A DNA stretch of 52,966 nt from Clostridiales bacterium (GCA_003150405.1 QAMM01000014.1:1-52966), one strand, 5' to 3'; positions 43,636-51,933 are shown, counted from the first letter of the stretch. The notes: generated by a model from the letters alone, not told the origin. Numbers and translations: made by a program.

Positions 43636-44514
43636 GTGAAACAGCTTGTCCTGATTGCTGGACCGCTACATGGAAAAGCGGGACTTGACGCGGCCATCTG
43701 TTTAAAAGAGGATATTGGTAGGTGCTGGCCACAGGCACAGGTGGAACTGGTGAATACCGCCTCAAATGAGCGGAATTTGCATGAGATGAAGAAAATGCTT
43801 GTGTCCGAAAAGCTCTATCCAAAGGCAAAAATGGATGAGCTTTGTGTTGCTGTGTTGTCCTTCTGCCTCCTTCCCGGTGTGGAGTACGAACGGGTGCGCC
43901 GTTGGGCGAGCAGTCTTGCTCTGGAATTTGCTGTTTATGGAAACCCGTCTATACGAATTTTAGATGATTCGGAACATCCTTTGGATGAAATGGGTGTAGA
44001 ACAGCAATCACAGTGGGGAAAAGAAAGAGCTTGTCCACCAGACTGTCACGTAGAATTGCGGTCCGTTTGGATGGCGCCGCCGCTTTTGGGTACGCCGGAA
44101 GGAATCCAGGCGCTTTCCCAAGTTTTGGAGACGGAATACCCTGCCAAAACGGGAGAATCACTTGTGTTGGTAGGGCATGGCTCCTGTTATGCGAATGGGG
44201 TTTATCGAGAGTTGGAGCGGGCATTTCACCGGGCAGGCCGGCGCGATGTATTTGTGGGTACCCTCAGAGACGGTTCCGGCGGTATACAAGAAATGATAAA
44301 ACGTTCCGGGATAAGAGCGGTGCGGCTTGTCCCGCTGATGCTGGCCGCTGGTATTCACACCGTGCGGGATATGGCAGGGACTCAATCCACAAGCTGGAAA
44401 AGCCAACTGGAACAAGCGGAGTTTGAAGTATATCCCGTGGTGCGGGGATTGGCCGAATTGACCTCTGTGCGAAATCTGTTTCTGCGGCAGCTTGCCCGTT
44501 TTATGAAAGAATAA
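43636..44514 (+). CDS. cbiK: CbiK-type sirohydrochlorin cobaltochelatase/ferrochelatase
   Basis: The 292-residue protein belongs to the anaerobic class II chelatases. The likely metal-binding histidines are in LVLVGHGSCYANG and in LAAGIHTVRDMAG. It inserts cobalt for cobalamin or iron for siroheme into sirohydrochlorin. The operon has no later heme gene, which fits both routes. The GTG at 43636 is supported by AAGGAGGG. A terminator follows directly. Confidence 0.9.
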   Translation: MKQLVLIAGPLHGKAGLDAAICLKEDIGRCWPQAQVELVNTASNERNLHEMKKMLVSEKLYPKAKMDELCVAVLSFCLLPGVEYERVRRWASSLALEFAVYGNPSIRILDDSEHPLDEMGVEQQSQWGKERACPPDCHVELRSVWMAPPLLGTPEGIQALSQVLETEYPAKTGESLVLVGHGSCYANGVYRELERAFHRAGRRDVFVGTLRDGSGGIQEMIKRSGIRAVRLVPLMLAAGIHTVRDMAGTQSTSWKSQLEQAEFEVYPVVRGLAELTSVRNLFLRQLARFMKE

Positions 44515-44563
44515 AGCCCAGTCCTTTGGCCTTTGAAAAAGTATGGCCGGGGCTGGGCTCTTT
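44515..44563 (+). terminator. Terminator of the tetrapyrrole operon
   Basis: AGCCCAG and CTGGGCT with further GGCC/GGCC pairing form a long stem with a loop, followed by CTTTT. Confidence 0.85.
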
Positions 44564-44709
44564 TGCGCCTTCAGGAAGCGGGTAATGGTGAAAAATGGAA
44601 TCATTCAGGTGCTTGGCAAAAGAGAAAATATTATTACACAGGAAAATCTGCGTTATTCTTGTGCAAACCGGTGCATACTTCTATTAGTTTCAACCAAAGG
44701 AGGATGCAC

Positions 44710-45225
44710 ATGGAAATTACATTTAAGGGAAAGCCCATTGCGTTACAAGGGGCACCGCTCAGAGAAGGGGACTTCCTACCGGATTTCACTTTGACCGATA
44801 ACGGCCTCAATCCGGTGGGGCGTAATCAGCTTTCTGGGATTAAGGTGTTTGTTGTGGTTCCGTCGCTTGATACAGGCGTCTGCGACTTGGAAGTGCGCAA
44901 CTTCAATGAAAAAGCGGGCGAATTTGCGGGCATACACATTTATGCGGTCAGCCTGGATCTCCCGTTTGCCCAGTCGCGCTGGTGCGGCGGCGCCGGAGTT
45001 GACATGGTACAAACCCTTTCGGATTACCGTGACCGCAGCTTTGGCCGCGCGACCGGTACGTTTATTGAAGAACTGGCGTTGCTGACCAGGGCTGTTTTTA
45101 TTGTTGACCAAAACAACCGGGTAGCCTATGCCGAATATGTGCCGGAAGTGACCGAACATCCGAACTATGTCCGGGTTTACGCCAAGCTGGCGGAAATGCA
45201 TACCATGACGGGAACCGAGGTGTAG
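44710..45225 (+). CDS. tpx: Thiol peroxidase (Tpx-type peroxiredoxin)
   Basis: The 171-residue protein reduces hydrogen and organic peroxides with thioredoxin. The peroxidatic cysteine is C58 in PSLDTGVCDLEVRNFNE and the resolving cysteine C92 in RWCGGAG, the atypical 2-Cys arrangement of Tpx. The ATG at 44710 is preferred over the ATG at 44704 because GGAGG (44699-44703) abuts the latter. It ends 2 nt before gapN, so both are co-transcribed. Confidence 0.94.
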   Translation: MEITFKGKPIALQGAPLREGDFLPDFTLTDNGLNPVGRNQLSGIKVFVVVPSLDTGVCDLEVRNFNEKAGEFAGIHIYAVSLDLPFAQSRWCGGAGVDMVQTLSDYRDRSFGRATGTFIEELALLTRAVFIVDQNNRVAYAEYVPEVTEHPNYVRVYAKLAEMHTMTGTEV

Positions 45226-45227
45226 CT

Positions 45228-46691
45228 ATGTTTTCCGGATTGTACGATCCTGCAAAAAATTACGCAAACCTTTCCGGCGGGAAGTGGGTTGGCGCTTCGG
45301 ACGGGGAGACCATTTCGGTGCGTTCCCCGGTGGATGGCTCGCTGGTGGGAACCATTCCCGCCATGAGCCAAAAAGATGCCGATGCGGTCATTGCCCAAAG
45401 CAAGCAGGCACAGACCATGTGGGCGCATACCCCCATTTACCGCCGGGCGGAGTTGTTTTACAAAGCGGCGGAAATTCTGGAGGCGCATACCGATGAAATT
45501 GCCGAAATTCTGGTGATGGAAATTGCTAAGGACCGCAAGTCCGCTATTTCCGAGGTACAACGCTCTGCCGATTTTCTTCGTTATACTGCCGACATGGGAA
45601 AATCCATGGAAGGGACCGCGGTAAGCGGAGAGAATTTCCCGGGCGGCACCCAGAACAAAATTTCTTATGTCACCCGCAAGCCGCTTGGTACGGTGCTTGC
45701 CATTGCACCGTTCAACTACCCAGTCAACCTGTCGGTATCTAAAATTGCACCGGCACTCATCGGCGGCAATACCGTTGTGCTCAAGCCGCCAACGCAGGGG
45801 GCCATCAGCGCGCTTTACCTCGCCGCTGTTTTCGCAGAGGCGGGCCTGCCCGGCGGCGTGTTTAACACCATTACTGGGAAGGGAAGTGAGTTGGGGGATT
45901 ACTTGGTACAACACCCGGACGTCAATTTCATCAATTTTACCGGAAGCACCGAAGTGGGCAAACACATTGCAGAGGTCGCCGGAATGGTTCCTATGATGAT
46001 GGAACTCGGCGGCAAGGACGCTGCCGTTGTTTGTGCCGATGCGGATTTGGGCTTTGCGGCCAGTAACATTGTAGACGGCGGCTTTTCGTATTCCGGACAA
46101 CGCTGTACGGCAGTGAAGCGCATTCTTGTAATGGAAAGTGTTGCAGACGAATTTGTGGAAAAGCTGGTACGGCAGACCAAAAAGCTCAAAGCGGGAGATC
46201 CGCGGGAAGAGGGCGTCACCGTTGTTCCGCTGATTCATGAAAAAGCGGCGGACTATGTGGAGGAGCTCGTGGACGATGCGTTGTTCAAAGGAGCGCAGGT
46301 GCTCATTGGGAATCAGCGGGAAGGTAATTTGCTGCAACCAACCCTGCTTGATCATGTAACCGTGGATATGCGCATTGCGTGGGAGGAGCCGTTCGGCCCG
46401 GTGCTGCCCATCATCCGGGTGGCGGATTTGGACGAAGCCATCGCCATTGCGAACCAATCGGAGTACGGGCTGCAATCCTCGGTTTTTACCCATGATATCA
46501 ACAAGGCATTTTATATTGCAAATCGTCTGGAGGTTGGTACCGTACAGGTAAACAACAAAACCGAGCGCGGTCCAGATCATTTTCCGTTTCTCGGTGTAAA
46601 ATCCTCCGGGATGGGGACGCAGGGGGTACGCTATTCCATTGAAGCCATGACCCGTCCCAAAGCCATTGTAGTCAACCTTGAGCGTGTATAA
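45228..46691 (+). CDS. gapN: NADP-dependent non-phosphorylating glyceraldehyde-3-phosphate dehydrogenase
   Basis: GapN oxidises glyceraldehyde-3-phosphate to 3-phosphoglycerate and yields NADPH. The 487-residue aldehyde dehydrogenase has KISYVTRKPLGTVLAIAPFN, the glutamate E259 in MMMELGGKD, the catalytic Cys293 in SGQRCTAVKR, and NNKTERGPDHFPFLGVKSSG, the mark of the GapN subfamily. It follows tpx by 2 nt, giving a possible link between NADPH supply and peroxide reduction. Confidence 0.94.
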   Translation: MFSGLYDPAKNYANLSGGKWVGASDGETISVRSPVDGSLVGTIPAMSQKDADAVIAQSKQAQTMWAHTPIYRRAELFYKAAEILEAHTDEIAEILVMEIAKDRKSAISEVQRSADFLRYTADMGKSMEGTAVSGENFPGGTQNKISYVTRKPLGTVLAIAPFNYPVNLSVSKIAPALIGGNTVVLKPPTQGAISALYLAAVFAEAGLPGGVFNTITGKGSELGDYLVQHPDVNFINFTGSTEVGKHIAEVAGMVPMMMELGGKDAAVVCADADLGFAASNIVDGGFSYSGQRCTAVKRILVMESVADEFVEKLVRQTKKLKAGDPREEGVTVVPLIHEKAADYVEELVDDALFKGAQVLIGNQREGNLLQPTLLDHVTVDMRIAWEEPFGPVLPIIRVADLDEAIAIANQSEYGLQSSVFTHDINKAFYIANRLEVGTVQVNNKTERGPDHFPFLGVKSSGMGTQGVRYSIEAMTRPKAIVVNLERV

Positions 46692-46723
46692 AAAATCCCC
46701 GGCTTATGCCGGGGATTTTTTAT
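46690..46723. terminator. Bidirectional terminator between gapN and the sigma-like gene
   Basis: AAAAAATCCCCGGC and GCCGGGGATTTTTT form a perfect stem with flanking A and T runs. Confidence 0.93.
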
Positions 46724-47232
46724 ACACAGAAATGTGCGGTTACAGCATCACAGAAGCGCTGCCACTCATGTTGGTATTCGGCTTTGGACAGATGCAGGCG
46801 CTGTTCAAGCTGTGCTTCATCATATCCTTGTAAAATCAAGGTGGAAAAGGCCTGGTGAAGGGGGTCCAACCGTTGGATGACGTCACGGAATTCAACCGAC
46901 TGGACAAACCGTGCGGGTTCGCCGAAAAAGCTGTCCCCAAATGCGCAGCAGCACCCTGGGAGATTGGCATTTAAAGACAATTTGCTCTCATGGCCGGTCA
47001 GACGGTTCCAAAGGCGGTTGGCCTCGGTAATCCGACGGAGCATACATGTTTTTGCGTAATCTCGGAAGGTGGTTTGGTAATCCGAGCGGTAGGTTCGAAC
47101 AGCGTATAAAAAACCGATTAACCCTTCTGATAAACGCTCCTGATACGGCAGCGCCCGATGTTGGCTTTTGCAAACCTGCTGAATCCAGGAGAAATTCAAT
47201 GCAATAATGCCGTTTTCAGTCAGGCCGCTCAT
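46720..47232 (-). CDS. Divergent sigma-70-like factor
   Basis: The 170-residue protein resembles a small sigma factor, with a region-2-like segment (about 10-75; ERLSEGLIGFLYAVRTYRSD then FRDYAKTCMLRRITEANRLW) and a C-terminal region-4-like part (LDPLHQAFSTLILQGYDEAQ then LEQRLHLSKAEYQHEWQRF). The conserved sigma residues are only partly kept, so function as a true sigma is uncertain. Its ATG overlaps the stop of the 159-aa gene as ATGA, so it is translated with it. Confidence 0.6.
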   Translation of the reverse strand: MSGLTENGIIALNFSWIQQVCKSQHRALPYQERLSEGLIGFLYAVRTYRSDYQTTFRDYAKTCMLRRITEANRLWNRLTGHESKLSLNANLPGCCCAFGDSFFGEPARFVQSVEFRDVIQRLDPLHQAFSTLILQGYDEAQLEQRLHLSKAEYQHEWQRFCDAVTAHFCV

Positions 47233-47708
47233 GACGGATCACCCTCCTCTGGAGGGAGCATGTCCTTGAGGCCTTTTTTTCTTGGCTTTGCAGGTGGAGT
47301 TAGCTTTGACGCCGGAGGAATGACAGGAACTTTCTTTCCTTTTAAAACGCCCAGCCACAGGTTGGAATCTTCAATCTGCTCCATTGTATACGCCGCGGGA
47401 ATGGAAATACCACAGGCAATGAGCTTTTCGGCAAACGTCCGCATATTCATGGAGCCGCCCCGCGGCACCTTCATGGCATGTTTGGAGTCTGTGCCGATGA
47501 GGATTTCACTCCCATCGGGTTTTACCCGCAGGGAAAATTCGGTGATGTGTTTTTCCTGTAGGATCTGCATCATTTTCGTGTTGAAGTTGAACTTGTAAAC
47601 CAGATCGTTTGCGGTTGCCTTTTTGGAGCTCGTAACGGTGATGATAGGTAAAACGCCTTGACGCTCCGGGGGATCGATGAATTCAAAATCCGAAAAGTCG
47701 TATTTCAT
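47229..47708 (-). CDS. Uncharacterised 159-aa protein coupled to the sigma-like factor
   Basis: I recognise no family. The protein has an N-terminal acidic start (MKYDFSDFEFIDPPERQG), a probably folded domain (about 20-115, with KFNFNTKMMQIL and LRVKPDGSEILIGTDSKHAM) and a C-terminal tail rich in Pro, Lys and acidic residues. GGAGG precedes the ATG at 47708, and a TTGAAA/TATAGT promoter lies upstream. The ATGA overlap with the downstream sigma-like gene implies stoichiometric partners. Confidence 0.8.
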   Translation of the reverse strand: MKYDFSDFEFIDPPERQGVLPIITVTSSKKATANDLVYKFNFNTKMMQILQEKHITEFSLRVKPDGSEILIGTDSKHAMKVPRGGSMNMRTFAEKLIACGISIPAAYTMEQIEDSNLWLGVLKGKKVPVIPPASKLTPPAKPRKKGLKDMLPPEEGDPS

Positions 47709-47739
47709 GTCAAAACCTCCTTTTATTTTGGTGGTTTTT

Positions 47740-47768
47740 ACTATAATCGCTTTCCAAACGGTTTTCAA
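47740..47768 (-). promoter_or_regulatory. Promoter of the 159-aa/sigma-like unit
   Basis: On the minus strand TTGAAA (47768-47763) and TATAGT (47745-47740), spacer 17 nt. Confidence 0.65.
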
Positions 47769-47819
47769 TTTCCAAAATTCATGAAGTACAAGAGAATGTT
47801 TTGTGGAATTTATCCATAT

Positions 47820-47853
47820 AAAAAAGAAACCGACAGTATATTGTCGGTTTCTG
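47820..47853 (-). terminator. Terminator of the YoaK/DUF1275 gene
   Basis: GAAACCGACA and TGTCGGTTTC pair perfectly across GTATAT; the minus strand continues with a T run. Confidence 0.88.
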
Positions 47854-47957
47854 CTTCTCTGTTTTGTGAACAAGCACGAAATTTGCGCCATTATTTTTGG
47901 GAAAACGACGCTTTTACGGTTCAAATGCAAAAGCGGGGAAAATACCCTGCTTTGTTT

Positions 47958-48668
47958 TTACGAATCCCGCTTGTTCTGCTCTGCTGTTTTCTCGATTTCC
48001 GGAAGGTCTTCCTGGATGAACATGATACTGAATACCACTGCCAGGATACTACAGCAGATTAGTACCGCCTTTTCCAGAAGAAGCTGGGAGAAAAAACTTC
48101 CCAATACGGCTCCTGCAATGAAAAACAGGATGATGCCGTAATATTGGAAGGCTTTGCTGCGTTCGCACGGATTTTTGGTCTGCATGTAGCGGTAGAATAA
48201 TTCGGTACCGCTGCGCAGATTGCCGGTGCACATGGTAGTGGCGTATGCATTGCCGTTGACCTTGCGGAAGCTCTCCACCTGCATGGCGCATAAAAAGGAA
48301 ATGGCAATGTTTACTGCGACGTCCAGCTCACCGGAGGGCAGGAATGCAACTCCTAATAAAATCAGACATTCAGCGGCGATAATGATCTGCCGCCAGTGGA
48401 TGCGCGGATGCTCCCGAAATACCCGGCGTATCAATTCCGCCACAACAATCCCGGCGGCGAACGCCGCAATCGGAATGAAATAGTAGGCGGCCTGGAGGAG
48501 ATCCATCTCTGCCAGGTTCAGTCCCAGCAGGACAATATTACCGGTCTGGGCATTGGCAAATACATGCCCTCGGAGCAGGTAGGTGTAGGCGTCCAGAAAA
48601 CCGCCTACAACGGCCAAAAGCGATCCGAGCAGAAAGGTCTCGGACATTTGGCCTTTTGCCTTTTTCAT
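47958..48668 (-). CDS. YoaK family (DUF1275) membrane protein
   Basis: The 236-residue protein has about six predicted helices. The family motif GGFLDAYTYLLRGHVFANAQTG is near the N-terminus (residues about 22-43) and NAYATTMCTGNLR in the middle. The role of DUF1275 is unknown; it is often called a small-solute transporter-like protein. It is a single gene with a terminator about 105 nt downstream. Confidence 0.88.
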   Translation of the reverse strand: MKKAKGQMSETFLLGSLLAVVGGFLDAYTYLLRGHVFANAQTGNIVLLGLNLAEMDLLQAAYYFIPIAAFAAGIVVAELIRRVFREHPRIHWRQIIIAAECLILLGVAFLPSGELDVAVNIAISFLCAMQVESFRKVNGNAYATTMCTGNLRSGTELFYRYMQTKNPCERSKAFQYYGIILFFIAGAVLGSFFSQLLLEKAVLICCSILAVVFSIMFIQEDLPEIEKTAEQNKRDS

Positions 48669-48708
48669 ATCAATACATCCCCGTTTGTTTTTTCGGTTAC
48701 TAGTATAC

Positions 48709-49142
48709 CAAAAAAACAGCCGTTTGGGTAGAGGAGTTCTTTCAAGGCGAAGGTTTTATACGCGAAGTTTACCGATTATAAAAGGCCGACTGCTTTAAAA
48801 CAGCCGACCTTAAAATAATAGTAGAATGGAAGGATTATACCTTTTTGTAGAAGCGGCGCGCGCCACGAACTGTAGTATCGTTCTGCGCAGGAAGATGGAA
48901 ATCTGTATGAGACGACCTTTGGCGCTTCATATTCGGGTATGTTGACAGTCTTTAGAATCTGGTTCAGATTGGTCTGAAATTCATCGTATTCCACCACAGC
49001 CTGTCTTTTTCGCTTGCTGGCTATTGCCTTTTATACCCGGCAGTTTACGAATTGCATCCTGCACGGCAATTCGCAGTGGCCACATGCCACGTTTCCAACC
49101 CGAATTGTTTTCTTTTCATACCAACTTTTGGTTTTTATTCAC
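48709..49142. other. Gap between yoaK and sufB, with a minus-strand hairpin
   Basis: A hairpin at 48781-48808 (10-bp stem with G-U wobbles, T-rich tail on the minus strand) is probably the terminator of the suf operon, about 335 nt past sufB. In between are two short minus-strand frames (ending at 48995 and 48776), each protein-like but without a ribosome site. Perhaps it holds a decayed small gene. Confidence 0.45.
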
Positions 49143-50096
49143 TTACTTTAAGAAGCCACGTACAATTTCTGCCTCGGCTTCTCCTTGGGAAAGGCCCAGC
49201 GTCATCAGTTTTGTAATCTGTTCTCCGGCGATTTTGCCAATAGCCGCTTCGTGGATCAGCGAAGCATCAACATGGTTTGCTGTGATTTCCGGCACAGCCT
49301 TAACACAGGCGTTGTCCATAATAATAGCGTCGCATTCCGAATGCCCGGCACAGGCATTGTTGCCGTCAATCCGCGAATAAAAGGCCTGGTAAGAGTTCCC
49401 CTTTGCGACCGAGCGGGACATGACGTTGGCGCTGCATCCTTCGCCGTTTAACTCCACCTCAAATTCGGTGGTGGCGTGCTGAGTTCCGCTGGTCATCAGC
49501 TTTTCTTTGATGATGAGTTGTGCGCGGTCTTTCAGGTCGCCTTTGGTGACTCGTTTGGTGGAATCCACCCCTTCAATCTGCACCGTTTCCATTTCCAGGT
49601 AGCTATCTTCTTCAAGGTGCACTACCGTTACCGGATTGAGCACACGCTCGCCGCTTCCATTGCCTTCTCCATAATGCTTTTCCACATACCGCACCCGGGC
49701 GTTTTTGCCGATGTGGAAGGTGTGGATACCATCGTGCTGAGAAAGATGGGTACCGTCGTTATGGATACCGCAGCCCGCTACAATGTCCACATCGGCGCCC
49801 TCGCCAATGTAAAAATCGTTGTAAACGATATCTGCAAGGCCGCTTTCATCCACCACAACTGGGATATGAACGAATTCGCCCTTGGTACCGGGCGCTACAT
49901 AAATTTCAATGCCTTTTCCCTGCTCCTTGGGGCGGATTTCAATGTTCTGGGTGCTTTGCCGCCCAATGCTTTTACCGTCTACGCGGATGTTGTAGGCACC
50001 TTTTGGAGTGCCTGTCAGATCTGCAATAGTTTCCAGCATTTTTTGGAGCGCGGCGTACTTGTCGGTCATATATTCTGCCTGTACAGGATTGCTCAT
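49143..50096 (-). CDS. sufB: SufB/SufD-like Fe-S scaffold subunit
   Basis: The 317-residue protein has the SufB/D beta-helix core (ALITMDNACVKAVPEITANH-like segment near 265) with EAAIGKI and QGEAEAEIVRGFLK at the end. It is much shorter than canonical SufB (about 470 aa) or SufD (about 430), and no second paralogue is present, which fits the minimal SufBC ('SMS'-type) systems of many anaerobes. It probably forms the scaffold as a homodimer with SufC. It lies 6 nt after sufC. Confidence 0.9.
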   Translation of the reverse strand: MSNPVQAEYMTDKYAALQKMLETIADLTGTPKGAYNIRVDGKSIGRQSTQNIEIRPKEQGKGIEIYVAPGTKGEFVHIPVVVDESGLADIVYNDFYIGEGADVDIVAGCGIHNDGTHLSQHDGIHTFHIGKNARVRYVEKHYGEGNGSGERVLNPVTVVHLEEDSYLEMETVQIEGVDSTKRVTKGDLKDRAQLIIKEKLMTSGTQHATTEFEVELNGEGCSANVMSRSVAKGNSYQAFYSRIDGNNACAGHSECDAIIMDNACVKAVPEITANHVDASLIHEAAIGKIAGEQITKLMTLGLSQGEAEAEIVRGFLK

Positions 50097-50102
50097 TCTT
50101 GT

Positions 50103-50834
50103 TTACCCCCTTGCTTTGTAAAACCTGCAGGTTTCCGAGTTGGTCAGCAGTTCCGGCAGGATTTCATCTTTGGCTCCGGTTGCAGTAATCTCACCGTTTG
50201 CAATCACCACAATTTTATCAGCAATTTCCAAAATCCGTTCCTGGTGAGAAATGATCATCACGGCGCCGTGTTTTACCGCACGGATGCGTTCAAACACCCG
50301 GATGAGGTTGTTGAAGCTCCACAGATCGATCCCAGCCTCTGGCTCGTCAAAAAGGGAAAGCTCAACCCCACGGGCCATCAGCATGGCAATTTCAATGCGT
50401 TTGAGTTCGCCGCCGGAAAGGCTGGCGTTGATCTCCCGGTTGATATAGTCCGCCGCACACAGCCCCACTTCGGAAAGGTAGGCGCAGAGCTCTTCGGTGG
50501 TCATGTCCTTGTGAGTTGCGAGGCGCAGAAGGTCTTTGACTGTGAGCCCTTTGAAACGCACCGGCTGCTGGAAGGCAAAGCCAATGCCGAGCTGGGCGCG
50601 CTGATGAACGTCAAAATTGGTGATATCCTGCCCTTTGAACAGGATTTTGCCTTCGGTCGGCTGCTCGATCCCCATAATAATTTTAGCCAGAGTGGATTTT
50701 CCGCCGCCGTTTGGCCCGGTAATGACCACAAAGCTGTCGGTATCCACTGTGAGACTGACCTTTTTTAAAATGCCTTTCTCCTGCCGGTTGTTTTCATCGC
50801 CAACCGAAAACGAGATATTTTTTAACTCTAGCAT
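50103..50834 (-). CDS. sufC: SufC-type ATPase of the Fe-S assembly system
   Basis: The 243-residue ABC ATPase has Walker A TGPNGGGKST, a Q-loop (FAFQQPVRF), signature LSGGELKRIE, Walker B LSLFDEPEAGID and switch His (IISHQER). It energises the SufB scaffold rather than transport. The ATG at 50834 follows GGATGGAAG. Its start overlaps the MarR-like gene by 7 nt. Confidence 0.93.
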   Translation of the reverse strand: MLELKNISFSVGDENNRQEKGILKKVSLTVDTDSFVVITGPNGGGKSTLAKIIMGIEQPTEGKILFKGQDITNFDVHQRAQLGIGFAFQQPVRFKGLTVKDLLRLATHKDMTTEELCAYLSEVGLCAADYINREINASLSGGELKRIEIAMLMARGVELSLFDEPEAGIDLWSFNNLIRVFERIRAVKHGAVMIISHQERILEIADKIVVIANGEITATGAKDEILPELLTNSETCRFYKARG

Positions 50835-51340
50835 GATTCTTCCATCCTTTTTTGTTCTGCTAAAAAGCAGGAATTTTCCTTTGAATTGCATTGGCAGGGG
50901 AAAGTGCACAGCGGCATATATTGCCGCATAACCTCCATAAACCCTAAAATGGTTCTTTTTTCCTCGCTGTTCAGAGAACACAGGTAACTGCGTATTTGAT
51001 CGGCAGCCTTCTGGTTATACTCCGCATGCCCTTTTCGGGCTTCCTGTCCGGCGGGAGTGAGGCGGAAATACTTTTCTTTTTTATTTTTCGGGCTTTGATA
51101 GCGCTCAATCAATCCTTTTTCCAGTAATTTAATACTCATTTGGGTGACTGCACTTTTGGTAACGCCGGATTTTACAGAAAGCATACTGACGTTGGACTCT
51201 GGGTACTCTTCAATTTTTTCCAGGAGGTTTATCTCGGCGCGGTACAACACGTACCCACCGCAGTATTCCCGGGGAATTTTCTGCTCGGCCGCAATGGCGG
51301 ACAGCATCTCGAAAAACTGCCGGGCAATTTCGCACTGCAT
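50828..51340 (-). CDS. MarR-like regulator with a Cys-rich C-terminus, coupled to sufCB
   Basis: The 170-residue protein has a MarR winged HTH (about 30-100: INLLEKIEEYPESNVSMLSV, then KSAVTQMSIKLLEKGLIERY) and a C-terminal tail with cysteines at 145, 149, 151, 158 and 170. The dense Cys pattern suggests an Fe-S cluster or redox sensor that reports on cluster supply. GGAGG supports the ATG at 51340; an ATG at 51355 is upstream of that site. It is the first gene of the operon and overlaps sufC, so it likely autoregulates sufCB. Confidence 0.8.
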   Translation of the reverse strand: MQCEIARQFFEMLSAIAAEQKIPREYCGGYVLYRAEINLLEKIEEYPESNVSMLSVKSGVTKSAVTQMSIKLLEKGLIERYQSPKNKKEKYFRLTPAGQEARKGHAEYNQKAADQIRSYLCSLNSEEKRTILGFMEVMRQYMPLCTFPCQCNSKENSCFLAEQKRMEESC

Positions 51341-51374
51341 GGTGAAAACCTCCATATCGTTTGATTGTGTCCTT

Positions 51375-51403
51375 ATTATAGATCGGTTTTTATTTGTCGT
51401 CAA
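51375..51403 (-). promoter_or_regulatory. Promoter of the marR-sufCB operon
   Basis: On the minus strand TTGACG (51403-51398) and TATAAT (51380-51375) with 17-nt spacer. Confidence 0.75.
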
Positions 51404-51409
51404 GTATTG

Positions 51410-51422
51410 TTTAGCATCTAAA
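51410..51422. promoter_or_regulatory. Candidate MarR operator beside the suf promoter
   Basis: TTTAGCATCTAAA is an inverted repeat with 5-bp arms, 6 nt upstream of the -35 box. The shape (TTTAG/CTAAA) resembles MarR/SlyA sites. Confidence 0.45.
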
Positions 51423-51423
51423 T

Positions 51424-51789
51424 AAAATTATTTCCTATTTTTTCATTTTCATTCTAAAATTCTGTCTGATAATAAAATATTTTTCTGAAACATATAACCT
51501 GTCCTATTATTTCAAATATTCAGTTACCTGAATCAGCATGCGTTTTGAACACATACCAGAACAAGAGACAATCAAATAGGGAAAGAAACACACCCCGTGA
51601 AGTGAGGCGAGTAAAAGCGGCGACCCAGTTTACGCTGTAAAAACACCCTGTATTTACCGCGGGCAGAGGTGCCTTAGTGGATAAAAAATAGTGTGATATT
51701 TCGTGCTAGCTACACATTGGAAGAAATACTGGCGAGATATCCCATTCTGTAAAGGAATAAAAATATTGCAAAGAAAAAGTCTTTCTGTT
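51424..51789. other. Gene-free AT-rich stretch
   Basis: No frame with a ribosome site and no recognisable RNA is visible between the suf promoter and the tRNA-Arg terminator. Confidence 0.5.
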
Positions 51790-51800
51790 TGAAAACATAA

Positions 51801-51840
51801 GAAAAAGCCGCATTTTGAAAAATCAAAATGCGGCTTTTAA
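51801..51840 (-). terminator. Terminator of tRNA-Arg
   Basis: AAGCCGCATTTTGA and TCAAAATGCGGCTT form a perfect stem with A/T flanks, 3 nt past the encoded CCA. It matches the tRNA-Ser terminator at 1238 almost base for base. Confidence 0.88.
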
Positions 51841-51842
51841 CT

Positions 51843-51919
51843 TGGTACGCCCGATGCGATTCGAACGCACGACCTTCAGAGTCGGAGTCTGACACTCTAT
51901 CCAGCTGAGCTACGGGCGC
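51843..51919 (-). tRNA. tRNA-Arg (anticodon CCG)
   Basis: The 77-nt gene has acceptor GCGCCCG/CGGGCGT, discriminator A and encoded CCA, D-arm GCTCAGCTGGATAGAGT, anticodon loop CTCCGAC (anticodon CCG, reading CGG), and T-arm GCGTTCGAATCGC. Confidence 0.95.
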
Positions 51920-51933
51920 ATATTATGCCATTT

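Noticed and set aside
42336..43697. Long minus-strand frame (453 codons) opposite hemL
   Set aside because: Antisense shadow of an unmistakable GSA aminomutase gene in GC-biased sequence; amino-acid composition is not protein-like.
45177..46580. Long minus-strand frame opposite gapN
   Set aside because: Shadow of the gapN coding sequence; no ribosome site.
48776..48997. 73-codon minus-strand frame starting with GTG
   Set aside because: Its first part looks protein-like but it lacks a ribosome site and reads through a terminator-like hairpin; I could not identify a family.
49015..49110. Short minus-strand Cys-containing frame after sufB that could be a small peptide precursor
   Set aside because: No ribosome site and no maturation enzyme nearby to support a modified-peptide gene.
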